DNA of 64,000 nucleotides from an uncultured Gemmatimonadota bacterium (GCA_903882745.1 CAIRYG010000012.1:62001-126000), one strand, 5' to 3'; positions 20,850-31,990 are shown, counted from the first letter of the stretch. Notes: generated by a model not told the origin, from the sequence alone. Numbers and translations are program-made.

Positions 20850-21881
20850 TTGGCCCGCATCGCACTTGATGCGATGGGGGGTGATCACGCACCGGCGGCA
20901 CCCGTCGCTGGCGCGTTGCTCGCTTTGCAGGAACTCGACGCGGCTCACAGCATACAGCTCGTGGGGCGCGAAGAGGTCGTGCGTGCAGAACTCGACCGCC
21001 AACTCGCGGGCGAGTTCGCATCCATGCGCGACGCAGCGGCGGCGCGCATCTCCATCGTCCACGCGGACGATGTGATCGAAATGACCGACAAGCCGTCGGT
21101 CGCGATTCGTGGCAAGCCCAAGAGCTCGATGGTCGTGGGTCTCCGTCTCCAGGCAGACGGGAACGCGGAGGCGTTCGTCTCCGCCGGTAACACCGGCGCG
21201 CAGATGGCCGCGTCTACCTTTATCCTCCGCCTCCACGACGGCATCACGCGTCCCGCGATTTCGACGCTCTTTCCAACGGTCAAGAACCCGCTCGTGGTCC
21301 TCGACTCCGGCGCGAACGTCGACTGCAGCGCGCAGGAGTTGGTGTCCTTTGCGCGACTGGGCTCCGTGTACGCGGCAGACATTCTGGGCCGCACGAATCC
21401 GAGCGTTGGGCTCTTGTCCATCGGCGAAGAAGCAGAGAAGGGCAATGCCGTCGTGAAGGAGGCGCATCAGCTGTTGCGCGCCGCCGAGGGCATCAACTTC
21501 CAGGGCAACATCGAGGGACGCGATCTTCCGATGGCGGCGAGTGAGCGTGGCCCGATCGACGTCGTCGTCTGCGACGGCTTTGTTGGCAATGTCCTCCTCA
21601 AGTTCTACGAGTCCGTGGCGCCGATGATCTTCGGGATCCTCGGCAAGCATGGTGTGACGCGTGAACAGATCTCCGGAGCGCTCTCCCACTTGGACTACGC
21701 GAGTGTCGGCGGCGCGCCGCTGCTCGGCGTGAAGGGAGTGAGCATTATTTGCCACGGGAAGTCCTCTCCGAAGGCGATCAAGAACGCGGTGCTCGTGGCC
21801 ATGAAGACCGTTGAGAGCAACATGAGCGCCCACATCGGCCAAGCGCTAAGTCGCGCGGCCAAGAGTGAGGACGTCTCGTGA
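20850..21881 (+). CDS. plsX: Phosphate acyltransferase PlsX (TTG start)
   Basis: ARIALDAMGGDHAP...FVSAGNTGAQMA...VVCDGFVGNVLLKFYE. Confidence 0.94.
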   Translation: MARIALDAMGGDHAPAAPVAGALLALQELDAAHSIQLVGREEVVRAELDRQLAGEFASMRDAAAARISIVHADDVIEMTDKPSVAIRGKPKSSMVVGLRLQADGNAEAFVSAGNTGAQMAASTFILRLHDGITRPAISTLFPTVKNPLVVLDSGANVDCSAQELVSFARLGSVYAADILGRTNPSVGLLSIGEEAEKGNAVVKEAHQLLRAAEGINFQGNIEGRDLPMAASERGPIDVVVCDGFVGNVLLKFYESVAPMIFGILGKHGVTREQISGALSHLDYASVGGAPLLGVKGVSIICHGKSSPKAIKNAVLVAMKTVESNMSAHIGQALSRAAKSEDVS

Positions 21882-22867
21882 AGCGCCCATACGCGATGAT
21901 TGCGGGCACCGGGCATGCGACCCCCAAGCGGGCGATGTCGAATCACGAGTTTGCCGCGATGGGTGTCGACACGAACGACGAGTGGATTCGCGAGCGCACG
22001 GGGATTGGGCAGCGCTATGTCGCCGATGAAACGGAGACGCTGACCAGCATCTCCGTTGAGGCGGCTCGGCAGGCCATGGCCGCCGCTGGCGTGACGGCCG
22101 CGGAGCTGGATGCCATTATCCTCGGCACCGCATCGCCCGACCGACTGCTCCCCTCGACCGCCGTCGAAATTCAGGCAGCCCTCGGCGCTACACGCGCCGT
22201 GGCATTCGACCTGAGCGCCGCCTGCAGCGGATGGCTCTATGCGTCGCAGGTTGCTGAAGGGCTCATGGCGACCGGTGGCTACGAGACCATTCTTGTGATC
22301 GGCGCCGAGTTGCTCAGCCGGATTATCAACTGGAAGGACCGGAATACCTGTGTGATTTTCGGTGACGGCGCCGGGGCGACGATCATGAAGCGCTCGACGA
22401 AGGGCCGTGGCGTTCTTTCGGCGTATATGCGCAGCGACGGCACACTCGCCGACCTGCTGCAGCGCGCGAAAGGCGGTGCGGCATTCCCGAGCACGCCAGA
22501 GATTCTCGCCGAAGGCAGCGATAAAATCACGATGGCCGGTCGCGAGGTGTTCAAGAACGCCGTTCGCTCCATGGCCGACGCGAGCGATCGTGCGCTTGAC
22601 GGCGCCAAGCTGAGCGCCGCCGATATTGACTTGATGATTCCGCACCAGGCCAACGTTCGCATCATCGAGGCGACTGCCAAGCATGCGGGAATTCCGCTCG
22701 AGAAAGTCTTTGTGAATGTCGAGCGGTTCGGCAATACCTCGGCGGCGTCGATTCCGATTGCGCTCGATGAAGCCGTGCGCACCGGTCGAATCCAAGAGGG
22801 TTCCATTGTGATGTTCGTCGCCTTCGGCGCCGGATTCACGTGGGGCTCCATGGTCGTTCGCTTCTAA
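21878..22867 (+). CDS. fabH: 3-oxoacyl-ACP synthase III
   Basis: DEWIRERTGIGQRYVAD...AFDLSAACSGWLYA...PHQANVRIIEATAKHAGIP...GNTSAASIPIAL. Confidence 0.95.
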   Translation: MKRPYAMIAGTGHATPKRAMSNHEFAAMGVDTNDEWIRERTGIGQRYVADETETLTSISVEAARQAMAAAGVTAAELDAIILGTASPDRLLPSTAVEIQAALGATRAVAFDLSAACSGWLYASQVAEGLMATGGYETILVIGAELLSRIINWKDRNTCVIFGDGAGATIMKRSTKGRGVLSAYMRSDGTLADLLQRAKGGAAFPSTPEILAEGSDKITMAGREVFKNAVRSMADASDRALDGAKLSAADIDLMIPHQANVRIIEATAKHAGIPLEKVFVNVERFGNTSAASIPIALDEAVRTGRIQEGSIVMFVAFGAGFTWGSMVVRF

Positions 22868-22880
22868 CGAGCCGCGCCAC

Positions 22881-23843
22881 ATGGATCAGCAGCAGTTTCT
22901 CGTCGTGTTCCCTGGACAGGGTTCACAGAAGCCGGGGATGTCTAAGGACCTGGCGGCGCAGTTCCCAGAGGCTGCGCTGGTGTGGGAGGAAGTCGACGAT
23001 GCACTTGGCGTGAAGCTCAGCGAGCTTGCGTTCGATGGATCCGCCGACGATCTGACCCTCACCCACAACGCGCAGCCGGCGCTCTTGGCGCACAGTGTGG
23101 CGGTGTGGCGCATTCTCGCGACCCAAATCCCGACGACGGCGTTTATTGCGGCGGCGGGGCATTCGCTCGGCGAATTTTCCGCCTATGTGGCCGCCGGCAC
23201 GCTCTCGCTGACTGAGGGGGTGCGCCTCGTCCGCCGTCGGGGGGAGTTGATGCTCAAGGCCGGCACCGAGCGCCCTGGTGCCATGGCTGCGGTGATTGGA
23301 CGTACCGAGCCGACCATTGAGACCATTTGTGCGCTCGCGTCCACGCGTGGCGCTGTGGTGCCCGCGAACTACAACTCGCCCGAACAGGTCGTGATTTCGG
23401 GAGAGATTGACGCCGTTGACGATGCCATCGCGCGCGCCAAGGAGGCCGGGGCGAAGCGTGCGATGCGCCTCAATGTGAGTGGCGCCTTTCATTCGCCGCT
23501 GATGCGTCCTGCCGCCGATGCCTTTGCGCTGGCGCTCGGCCGGTGCCATTTGATGAATCCGGCGATGCCCGTGTACTCGAACGTGTCGGCGGAAGCCGTG
23601 CGAGACGCCGCATCTGCGGCGACACTTCTCGTGGAGCAGCTGACCAGCCCTGTGCGTTGGGTTCGCCTGATGGAGACCATGTGCCGCGACTATCCCGGCG
23701 TCCCGGTCGTTGAGATGGGAACCGGGAATGTGCTCTGTGGGTTGACCAAGCGGATTGTTCCGGACGTCGACTCCATCCCGGTTGGGGTGACAGCAGACAT
23801 TGAGAAGTTCATCGCGCGATTCTCTTCATCTTTCCAGGTATGA
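22881..23843 (+). CDS. fabD: Malonyl CoA-ACP transacylase
   Basis: FPGQGSQKPGM...AAGHSLGEFSAYVAAG...MNVSGAFHSPLM-like motif. Confidence 0.95.
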   Translation: MDQQQFLVVFPGQGSQKPGMSKDLAAQFPEAALVWEEVDDALGVKLSELAFDGSADDLTLTHNAQPALLAHSVAVWRILATQIPTTAFIAAAGHSLGEFSAYVAAGTLSLTEGVRLVRRRGELMLKAGTERPGAMAAVIGRTEPTIETICALASTRGAVVPANYNSPEQVVISGEIDAVDDAIARAKEAGAKRAMRLNVSGAFHSPLMRPAADAFALALGRCHLMNPAMPVYSNVSAEAVRDAASAATLLVEQLTSPVRWVRLMETMCRDYPGVPVVEMGTGNVLCGLTKRIVPDVDSIPVGVTADIEKFIARFSSSFQV

Positions 23844-24583
23844 CACTCGCGATTGATCTAACTGGCAAGGTGGCCCTCGTGACGGGGAGCACCCGTGGCA
23901 TTGGGCGCAGCATCGCGGCAACGCTTGCGGCGGCTGGCGCTCGTGTGGCCGTGGTCGGACGCGATGCCATCACCGCGCAGGCCGTAGCGGCTGAGCTTGG
24001 AGAATCTCACCGCGGTTTCGGGTGCGATGTCTCCGATCCGGCGCAGGTTGTGGCGCTGGTCGCCGCCGTCGAGGAGCAACTCGGCAGCTGCGATATCCTG
24101 GTGAACAACGCGGGGATCACGCGCGACAACTTGATGCTGCGAATCAAGGATGACGACTGGGACGCGGTGCTGGATGCCAATTTGCGGTCGGCGTTTGTGG
24201 CGATCCGGGCCGCGAGCCGCGGGATGATGAAGCGCCGTTGGGGGCGGATCATCAACATCACGAGCGTGGTCGGGCTCATGGGCAATAAGGGGCAGGCCAA
24301 CTATGCCGCCAGCAAGGCGGGGTTGATTGGCCTGACCAAGTCCGTGGCCAAGGAACTCGCGTCGCGGAATATCGTTTGTAATGCGGTGGCTCCGGGATTC
24401 ATCCAGACGGACATGACGGATGCGATGACCCCTGAGGCTCGTGCTGTGTTGCAGGGCCAGATCCCGCTGGAGCGCCTGGGCGCACCCGTGGATGTTGCGC
24501 AGGCGGTTGCCTTCCTGGCCAGTGACATGGCGGCCTATATGACCGGTCAGGTGCTGGTGGTTGACGGCGGCCTCTTGATGTGA
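23840..24583 (+). CDS. fabG: 3-oxoacyl-ACP reductase
   Basis: KVALVTGSTRGIGRSIA...NNAGITRDNLMLR...YAASKAGLIGLTKSVAKEL. Confidence 0.95.
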   Translation: MTLAIDLTGKVALVTGSTRGIGRSIAATLAAAGARVAVVGRDAITAQAVAAELGESHRGFGCDVSDPAQVVALVAAVEEQLGSCDILVNNAGITRDNLMLRIKDDDWDAVLDANLRSAFVAIRAASRGMMKRRWGRIINITSVVGLMGNKGQANYAASKAGLIGLTKSVAKELASRNIVCNAVAPGFIQTDMTDAMTPEARAVLQGQIPLERLGAPVDVAQAVAFLASDMAAYMTGQVLVVDGGLLM

Positions 24584-24652
24584 CGCTGGACTGCTCCATT
24601 CGCTATATTTCTGCAGTGTTATTTCACCCTATCGATCAGAGGATTGGAGTCT

Positions 24653-24892
24653 ATGGCTGACCATTCGGAGAAGGTCAAGGACATTATCGAGAAGGAGCTC
24701 GGTGTGGAGCGTGAGAAGCTCACCAACGAGGCGAGCTTCATCGAGGACCTTGGTGCCGACAGCCTCGACATCGTCGAGCTGGTGATGGAATTCGAGAAAG
24801 AGTTCAACATCGACATTCCTGACGAAGATGCGGAGAAGCTCCGCACCGTCGGCGATGCAACGGTGTACCTGAACAGCAAGATCGGCGCCTGA
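24653..24892 (+). CDS. acpP: Acyl carrier protein
   Basis: [32 protein letters not shown]. Confidence 0.97.
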   Translation: MADHSEKVKDIIEKELGVEREKLTNEASFIEDLGADSLDIVELVMEFEKEFNIDIPDEDAEKLRTVGDATVYLNSKIGA

Positions 24893-26133
24893 TGAAACGG
24901 CGGGTCGTCGTCACCGGTATTGGGTGCGTTACGCCCGTCGGAAACGACGTGGCGACGACCTGGGACTCCCTCCTGGCCGGACGGTCAGGCGGGGCTCCTA
25001 TCACGCAGTTTGATACCACGGACTTCAAGGTCAAGTTTGCGTGCGAGGTCAAGAATTTTGATCCGCAGCTCTACATGGACCGCAAAGAAGCTAAGCGTAC
25101 CGACCGATACACCCAGTTGGCGATGGCATCTGCCGTGCAGGCAATGGCGGATGCGTTCCCCGATGGCACCGGCTACACGCCGGAGCACACCGGCGTCGTC
25201 ATCGGGAGCGGCATCGGGGGCATTCACACGTTCGAAGAGCAACTCGACGTGTACAAGCGCCTTGGCCCGTCCAAGATCTCGGCGTTCTTTGTGCCGATGT
25301 TTATCGGCGACATCGCGTCGGGGGTTGTTTCGATGCGCTTTCAGGCGAAGGGACCGAACTACGCGGTGCAGAGCGCCTGCGCGACCAGTGGCCATGCCAT
25401 CGGCGATTCGTACCGGATGATCCAGTACGGCGACGCCGATGTGATGATCTGCGGTGGCTCCGAGGCTTCGGTGTCGCCAATGGCGATGGGCGGCTTTACG
25501 AACATGCAGGCGCTGTCTGAACGGAACGACTCACCGACCACGGCGAGCCGCCCGTTCGATGCCACCCGCGACGGCTTTGTGCTCGGCGAAGGCTCCGGCA
25601 TCCTGATTCTTGAGGAGTTGGAGCACGCCAAGCGCCGTGGAGCCAAGATTTACGCGGAGTTGGCTGGCTATGGCGCCACGGGGGATGCATACCATCTCAC
25701 CGGCCAGCCGGATGCCCACGAAGGGTTGCAGCGGGCCATGAAGAAGGCCATGGCTGATGCGCGCATGGAACTGGCCGATGTCCAGTACATCAACGCGCAC
25801 GGTACCAGCACGCCGCTCAATGATCCCAACGAGATCCGGGGCATCAAGGCCGTCTTTGGGGCGCATGCCACCGCGCTAAACGTGAGCTCGACCAAGAGCG
25901 CGACGGGGCATATGCTTGGCGCAGCGGGAGCGGTGGAGTCGATCTTCACCTCGCTCGCGATCACCAACGGCATTATTCCCCCGACGATCAATCTCCAGAC
26001 TCCCGACCCCGAGTGCGATCTCGATTGCACCGCGAATGTGCCTGCAACCCGTCAGGTGACTGGCGCGTTGAGTAACTCGTCAGGGTTTGGTGGTCACAAC
26101 GTCTGCATCGCGATCCGGCGATACCAGGAGTAG
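24892..26133 (+). CDS. fabF: 3-oxoacyl-ACP synthase II
   Basis: RRVVVTGIGCVTPVGNDV...QSACATSGHAIGD...NAHGTSTPLNDPNE. Confidence 0.95.
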   Translation: MKRRVVVTGIGCVTPVGNDVATTWDSLLAGRSGGAPITQFDTTDFKVKFACEVKNFDPQLYMDRKEAKRTDRYTQLAMASAVQAMADAFPDGTGYTPEHTGVVIGSGIGGIHTFEEQLDVYKRLGPSKISAFFVPMFIGDIASGVVSMRFQAKGPNYAVQSACATSGHAIGDSYRMIQYGDADVMICGGSEASVSPMAMGGFTNMQALSERNDSPTTASRPFDATRDGFVLGEGSGILILEELEHAKRRGAKIYAELAGYGATGDAYHLTGQPDAHEGLQRAMKKAMADARMELADVQYINAHGTSTPLNDPNEIRGIKAVFGAHATALNVSSTKSATGHMLGAAGAVESIFTSLAITNGIIPPTINLQTPDPECDLDCTANVPATRQVTGALSNSSGFGGHNVCIAIRRYQE

Positions 26134-26135
26134 TC

Positions 26136-27323
26136 GTGTTCGAAGGGAAGGTGGCGGTAGACCTGCGCGGGCTGGCATTCGACAGAATCTCCGACGGCGC
26201 GGTTCGCCGCATCGCCGAGCGGATTGCGGCTGGCGAACGCCTCGGACCCGCTGACGCACTCGCGATGTACCGGTCCAACGACCTCATGGGCCTGGGGACA
26301 CTCGCGGACGCGATCAATCGCGCCAAGAACGGTGACGTGGTCACGTTCGCGTCGAACCAGCACATCAATCCGACCAACATCTGCACGTTGCGCACCACGT
26401 GCACGTTCTGTGGGTACGCGCGCCTTCCGAAGGAGGCCGGCGCCTATCGGTACACGATGGATCAGGTCCTGGCTGAGGCTGCGCATGCGGCCGACGGGCT
26501 AACGAAGGAGTATCACATCGTTGGCGGTCTCGATATGAAGGCCGGACTTGCGTACTATCAGGAGATGTTCCGTACCCTGAAGGCGAACTTCCCGCACGTG
26601 CACATCAAGGCGCTGACCGCGGTCGAGATTGCACACATTGCGCGCATCGAGAAGATGACCTGGAAGGACGTCCTGATTGCGCTTCGCGAGGCGGGGCTTG
26701 ATACGATGCCCGGCGGCGGCGCCGAGACGTTTAGTGCAGCCGTACGCGAGAAGATTGCGGGGAAGAAGCTTGCGGGGGCAGACTATATCGGCGTGCATCG
26801 CGCCGCGCATGAGTTGGGGATTCGCACCAACTGCACCATGCTCTATGGGCATGTGGAGACGTTGCAGGATCGTGTGGACCACCTGATGATGCTGCGCGAT
26901 TTGCAGGATGAGACCGGCGGGTTCCTCGCCTACATCCCGCTGGCCTATCACCCGGACGACAACGCCCTTGGCACGGAACTCGGGCGTCGTGGCACGTCGA
27001 CCGTTGGCACGGACGACCTCAAGATGCTCGCGATCGGGCGCATTTTTCTCGACAATTTCAAGCACATCAAGAGTCATTGGATCATGGTCACGCAGGCCAT
27101 GTCGCAGGTCGGTCTCCACTTTGGGGTGAACGATCTGGAGGGGACCGTCGTGCGTGAGAAGATCTACCACGCGGTGGGTGCGCACACGCCGCAGGGGATG
27201 ACACTCGATTCATTGCTCACCTTGATTCGTGGCGCTGGAAAGCAGCCGGCGGAGCGCGATTCGTTCTACCGCGTCCTGCGGACCTTTGATATCAGCGCCC
27301 CCGAGACCCCGGTCGCGGTATGA
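26136..27323 (+). CDS. mqnE: Aminofutalosine synthase (futalosine menaquinone pathway, radical SAM)
   Basis: INPTNICTLRTTCTFCGYARLPKEAGAYRYTMDQVL...GGLDMKAGLAYYQEMFRTLK...MPGGGAETFSAAVREKI. Confidence 0.92.
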   Translation: MFEGKVAVDLRGLAFDRISDGAVRRIAERIAAGERLGPADALAMYRSNDLMGLGTLADAINRAKNGDVVTFASNQHINPTNICTLRTTCTFCGYARLPKEAGAYRYTMDQVLAEAAHAADGLTKEYHIVGGLDMKAGLAYYQEMFRTLKANFPHVHIKALTAVEIAHIARIEKMTWKDVLIALREAGLDTMPGGGAETFSAAVREKIAGKKLAGADYIGVHRAAHELGIRTNCTMLYGHVETLQDRVDHLMMLRDLQDETGGFLAYIPLAYHPDDNALGTELGRRGTSTVGTDDLKMLAIGRIFLDNFKHIKSHWIMVTQAMSQVGLHFGVNDLEGTVVREKIYHAVGAHTPQGMTLDSLLTLIRGAGKQPAERDSFYRVLRTFDISAPETPVAV

Positions 27324-28183
27324 CCATGCGCGTCGGCCGGATCCCCTATATCAACTGCTATCCGGTGTACGGAGCGGTGGATCGCGGGATTGTGCCGATG
27401 GCTGGTTCGATTGTGGATGGGGTGCCAACAGCGCTCAATCGTCGAATGGCGGAAGGGACCCTCGACATCAGCGTGGTGTCGGCCGTCGAGTACGCTCGCG
27501 ATTGGGAACGCTACCTGCTGCTCCCTGACCTCGCGATTTCGTGCGACGGCCCGGTTCGCAGTGTGATGCTGTTTAGCAACCAGCCAGCCGAATCACTCAC
27601 GGGCAAGCCCGTGGTGGTCAGCCGCTCCTCAATGACGAGTGTGCACCTGCTGGAGCTGCTGTTCGAGCATGTGTGGAAGGCAAAGCCGGTGTTCATCCCT
27701 GGAAACGCGGAAGCCGCGGATCTCGTGGATCCGGCGGGCACGCACGAGCCGGCTCGCTTGGTGATCGGTGACGCCGCGTTGATGCTCGATTCTGGTGCGC
27801 TCCATCCACGCCACGCCGACCACTCGCCGTACCGCTATCACCATACGTACGACCTGGGCACCGTCTGGAAAGAGTGGACAGGGATGCCGTTCGTCTTTGC
27901 CGTCTGGGTCGCCCAGCGCACCGCCCCCACCGCGGAGGCACTCGGCGTACACGCGTCGTTGATTGCCTCTCGGGACTGGGGGCTCGCGCACCGAGACGTG
28001 CTCGCGCAGCAAGCGCACGAGCGCACGGGGGTGCCCTATGCCGCCTGCCTCACGTATCTCTCAGGGCTCGACTACGGGCTCAGCTATCCGCACTTGGGTG
28101 GGCTCACCGAGTTTTATCGTCGTTTGACCCTGGCGGGGAAGGTCGAGCCAGGGCGTCTCGCATTTTTGTCAGCCGCCGCGTGA
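27320..28183 (+). CDS. mqnA: Chorismate dehydratase MqnA
   Basis: RVGRIPYINCYPVYGAVD...DISVVSAVEYARD...GDAALML; adjacent to mqnE and mqnC. Confidence 0.9.
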   Translation: MTMRVGRIPYINCYPVYGAVDRGIVPMAGSIVDGVPTALNRRMAEGTLDISVVSAVEYARDWERYLLLPDLAISCDGPVRSVMLFSNQPAESLTGKPVVVSRSSMTSVHLLELLFEHVWKAKPVFIPGNAEAADLVDPAGTHEPARLVIGDAALMLDSGALHPRHADHSPYRYHHTYDLGTVWKEWTGMPFVFAVWVAQRTAPTAEALGVHASLIASRDWGLAHRDVLAQQAHERTGVPYAACLTYLSGLDYGLSYPHLGGLTEFYRRLTLAGKVEPGRLAFLSAAA

Positions 28184-28220
28184 TGCGCACGCGTGTGGAC
28201 TCTATCGTCTCTGGCGACCG

Positions 28221-29249
28221 ATGAAAGACTTACTCGACTGGTACAAGCACGCCCCATTGCTCGAACTGGGCGCTGAAGCGGACAAGGTGCGCAAGGCGTT
28301 GCACCCCGAGGGCATTGTCACGTACATCGTGGACCGCAACATCAACTACACGAATGTCTGTGTGGCGGACTGTGGGTTCTGTGCGTTCTATCGCCGCCCG
28401 AAGGACGGCGAGGGTTGGACGCTGAGCTATGAACAGATTGGCGCCAAGATCGAAGAAGTGAAGGCGCTGGGCGGTGTGCAGATCCTGATTCAGGGCGGGC
28501 ACAATCCGTATATCCCCTTTGAGTGGTATCTGGAGCTGCTCCGCTACATCAAGAAGTACCACCCGATCCACATCCACGGGTTCAGCCCGAGTGAAGTGGA
28601 TTTCTGGAGCACGCTGTACCGGATGGATGCACGCGATGTGATTCGTGAGCTCGTGAAGGCCGGGCTCGATTCCATTCCTGGCGGCGGCGGTGAGATTCTC
28701 GTGCAGCGCGTCCGTGATCAGGTGGCCAAGAAGAAGGCCGGTGCTGATCGGTGGCTGGATGTGATGGAGATGGCACATCAGGAGGGGCTCAAGACGAGCT
28801 GCACCATGATGTACGGTATCGGCGAGACACTGGAGGAGCGTTACGAGCATCTGCAGCGCCTGCAGGCACTCCAGAAGCGGACCAACGGCTTCACCGCGTT
28901 CATCTGCTGGCCGCTCCAGCCGGAGAACACGCCGACCATGAGCCACATGCCGAAGACGGATGCGGTGGAGTACCTCCGTACGACGGCCTTTGCGCGCGTG
29001 GTGCTAGAGACGATTCCGAATATTCAGGCGAGCTGGGTTACGATGGGGCTCAAGGTCGGGCAGACGGCGCTACACTTTGGCTGCAACGATTTTGGCTCGC
29101 TCATGCTGGAAGAAAATGTCGTTTCGGCTGCGAACACCACCTACCGCACGTCCATCGACGAGATGGAGCGCCTCATTCGTGAGGCGGGTTTTGAGCCGCG
29201 GAAACGCCGGCAGAACTATCAGTTGATCGACGCGGTCGTGGCGGCTTAA
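28221..29249 (+). CDS. mqnC: Cyclic dehypoxanthinyl futalosine synthase MqnC (radical SAM)
   Basis: NINYTNVCVADCGFCAFYRRPKDGEGWTLSYEQI...QGGHNPYIPFEWYLELL...SIPGGGGEIL. Confidence 0.93.
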   Translation: MKDLLDWYKHAPLLELGAEADKVRKALHPEGIVTYIVDRNINYTNVCVADCGFCAFYRRPKDGEGWTLSYEQIGAKIEEVKALGGVQILIQGGHNPYIPFEWYLELLRYIKKYHPIHIHGFSPSEVDFWSTLYRMDARDVIRELVKAGLDSIPGGGGEILVQRVRDQVAKKKAGADRWLDVMEMAHQEGLKTSCTMMYGIGETLEERYEHLQRLQALQKRTNGFTAFICWPLQPENTPTMSHMPKTDAVEYLRTTAFARVVLETIPNIQASWVTMGLKVGQTALHFGCNDFGSLMLEENVVSAANTTYRTSIDEMERLIREAGFEPRKRRQNYQLIDAVVAA

Positions 29250-29254
29250 TCACT

Positions 29255-29740
29255 ATGAAGATTCGCGTTGGTATTGGCTACGATTCGCACCGGTTTGTCC
29301 CGGGTGACGGGGTGATTCTCGGCGGGGTGAAGGTACCGTCGGACAAGTCGCTGGTGGGGCATTCCGACGCGGACGCGGTGTGTCACGCGGTCACGGACGC
29401 AATCCTCGGCGGCTCCGGCCTTGGCGACATCGGGGAGATGTTTCCCGACAATGACGAAGTAAACCGCGGGCGCGACTCCCTCGAAATGCTCCGACTGGCC
29501 GTGCGCCGTGTGCGCGAGGCGGGCTGGGCCGCGGTTCAGGTGGACTTGAGCATTATTGCCGAGGAGCCGAAGATCGGCCGCCATCGCGAGCGCATCCGCG
29601 CCAAGCTCGCCGGGGCCCTCGGTGTCGAACCCAGCGCCGTCATGGTGAAGGGGAAGACGAACGAGAAGATGGGGTGGATCGGAAAGGGAAAGGGTTTGGC
29701 CGTGATTGCGGTCTGCACGCTCGAATCTATTGTCGCTTAA
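29255..29740 (+). CDS. ispF: 2-C-methyl-D-erythritol 2,4-cyclodiphosphate synthase
   Basis: RVGIGYDSHRFVPGDGVILGGVKVPSDKSLVGHSDADAVCHAVTDAILG. Confidence 0.96.
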   Translation: MKIRVGIGYDSHRFVPGDGVILGGVKVPSDKSLVGHSDADAVCHAVTDAILGGSGLGDIGEMFPDNDEVNRGRDSLEMLRLAVRRVREAGWAAVQVDLSIIAEEPKIGRHRERIRAKLAGALGVEPSAVMVKGKTNEKMGWIGKGKGLAVIAVCTLESIVA

Positions 29741-29768
29741 CTGATAATCCTGACCGCCGGTCTCTGAC

Positions 29769-30434
29769 GTGAACGCATTGCTGGATACGCTTCAAGGCTG
29801 GATTGGCACGCTCCCCATTGGGGGGCTGTACGCGTTGCTTGGGACTATCGCCTTCATCGAGGGGATTTTCCCGCCGCTGCCCGCCGACGTCGTGGTCGCG
29901 CTCGGCAGTTTCTTGGCGGCTCGACGCGGCGCGAGCTTTCCGCTGACTGCAGCATCAATTGTTGTTGGTAGTGTCGCGGGCGCGATGGTCGTCTACAGCG
30001 TTGCGCGCCGATATGGTGCGGTATGGTTGCACGAGCGACTCAAGCGTGCCGGCATTGACAACCTCGAACAGCGGCTTGAGGTGATGTACTCCAAGTACGG
30101 GATGACTGCGCTCTTCGTGAGCCGTTTCCTGCCGGGACTGCGCGCCATTACGCCGCCTATGGCGGGGGCAACACGCATTCCACCGATTCGCACCGCGCTG
30201 GTCTTTCTGCTGGCGTCGGCGGTGTGGTACGGCGCGATTTCCTGGATTGCCTTTACCGTCGGTGATGACTGGGAACAGATGCAGCGCATTGTTCGCCAGT
30301 TCGCGCGGCGGGTTGGCGTCGTCGCGGCGATTGCTGCCGGATTGATTGCGATCATTGTGATAATCGTCCTGCGACGTCGTGCGGCGGACAAGGTGGCCGC
30401 TGCGCTCCAACGCGCCGACTCCCAAACGAAATGA
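29769..30434 (+). CDS. DedA-family membrane protein
   Basis: FIEGIFPPLPADVVVALGSFLAARRG...YGMTALFVSRFLPGLRAITPPMAG. Confidence 0.88.
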   Translation: MNALLDTLQGWIGTLPIGGLYALLGTIAFIEGIFPPLPADVVVALGSFLAARRGASFPLTAASIVVGSVAGAMVVYSVARRYGAVWLHERLKRAGIDNLEQRLEVMYSKYGMTALFVSRFLPGLRAITPPMAGATRIPPIRTALVFLLASAVWYGAISWIAFTVGDDWEQMQRIVRQFARRVGVVAAIAAGLIAIIVIIVLRRRAADKVAAALQRADSQTK

Positions 30435-31342
30435 CGACGGCCGGCGGGGATGCCAGAGCGTTCCTCGTCGAGCGGTTTCAGGAGTTCCTCGCGCTCGAGG
30501 ACGGCGCTTCTGCGCTCACCATTGACGCGTACGGAAGTGACCTGACCCGACTGGTGCAGTGGTGCGTCGGCCGAGGGATTTCGGACCCAGCCGTGATCAC
30601 GAGCGCGGATTTGCGGGAGTTCGTGTATGCGCTCAAGGACCTCTCGCGGTCGCCCGCGACCATCCGCAGGTCTGTTTCCGCCATTCATACGTGGTTTGCA
30701 TTTCTGCTCGCGGAGGGCGTTGTGCGTGCCGATCCGAGCGAGCGGCTCGAGACGCCCAAACGGTGGCGCACGCTTCCTGATGTGCTCTCGGTGGATGAAG
30801 TGTCTCGATTACTGGGCGCTGTGTCCATTGACGAACCGCTGGTGTTCCGTGATCGCGCGATGCTTGAGCTTGCCTACGGGGCAGGGCTTCGTGTGAGCGA
30901 GTGGATTGGCATCGAGGTCAAAGATCTCCTGCTCGAGGACCACGTGATCCGGGTGTTTGGCAAGGGAAGCAAGGAACGGCTGGTACCGATTGGCCGGACC
31001 GCGATTGGGGCGGTTGGGTTGTACCTCCGCGAGTTACGGCCGCGGCTCGAGAAGGGCGAGGGAAAGGGGAAGCTCTTCCTCAACGCGCGCGGGCGCTCAC
31101 TCTCGCGCATGGGCGCTTGGCAGATTCTGCGAAAGTACGTCGCGCTCTCAGGGATCGAGAAGCATGTGAGCCCGCATACGCTCCGCCACTCGTTCGCGAC
31201 GCATCTCCTGGAGGGGGGGGCAGATTTGCGCGCCGTGCAAGAAATGCTCGGCCATGCGGATATCTCTACGACGCAGATCTACACCCACGTGGACCGAGAA
31301 TACCTGCGGAGCGTCCACAAGCAGTTCCACCCGCGCGGCTGA
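30431..31342 (+). CDS. xerD: Site-specific tyrosine recombinase XerC/XerD
   Basis: LELAYGAGLRVSEWIGIEVKD...VSPHTLRHSFATHLLEGGADLRAVQEMLGHADISTTQIYTHVD. Confidence 0.9.
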   Translation: MTTAGGDARAFLVERFQEFLALEDGASALTIDAYGSDLTRLVQWCVGRGISDPAVITSADLREFVYALKDLSRSPATIRRSVSAIHTWFAFLLAEGVVRADPSERLETPKRWRTLPDVLSVDEVSRLLGAVSIDEPLVFRDRAMLELAYGAGLRVSEWIGIEVKDLLLEDHVIRVFGKGSKERLVPIGRTAIGAVGLYLRELRPRLEKGEGKGKLFLNARGRSLSRMGAWQILRKYVALSGIEKHVSPHTLRHSFATHLLEGGADLRAVQEMLGHADISTTQIYTHVDREYLRSVHKQFHPRG

Positions 31343-31381
31343 GGGCCGTCGCGAGCGGTCTCGCGGCCCACTAGATTTTTT
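31343..31381 (+). terminator. Intrinsic terminator after xerD (bulged hairpin 31343-31369 plus T6 at 31376-31381)
   Basis: GGGCCGTCGCGAGCGGTCTCGCGGCCC ACTAGA TTTTTT. Confidence 0.7.
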
Positions 31382-31384
31382 CGC

Positions 31385-31990
<606 letters not shown>

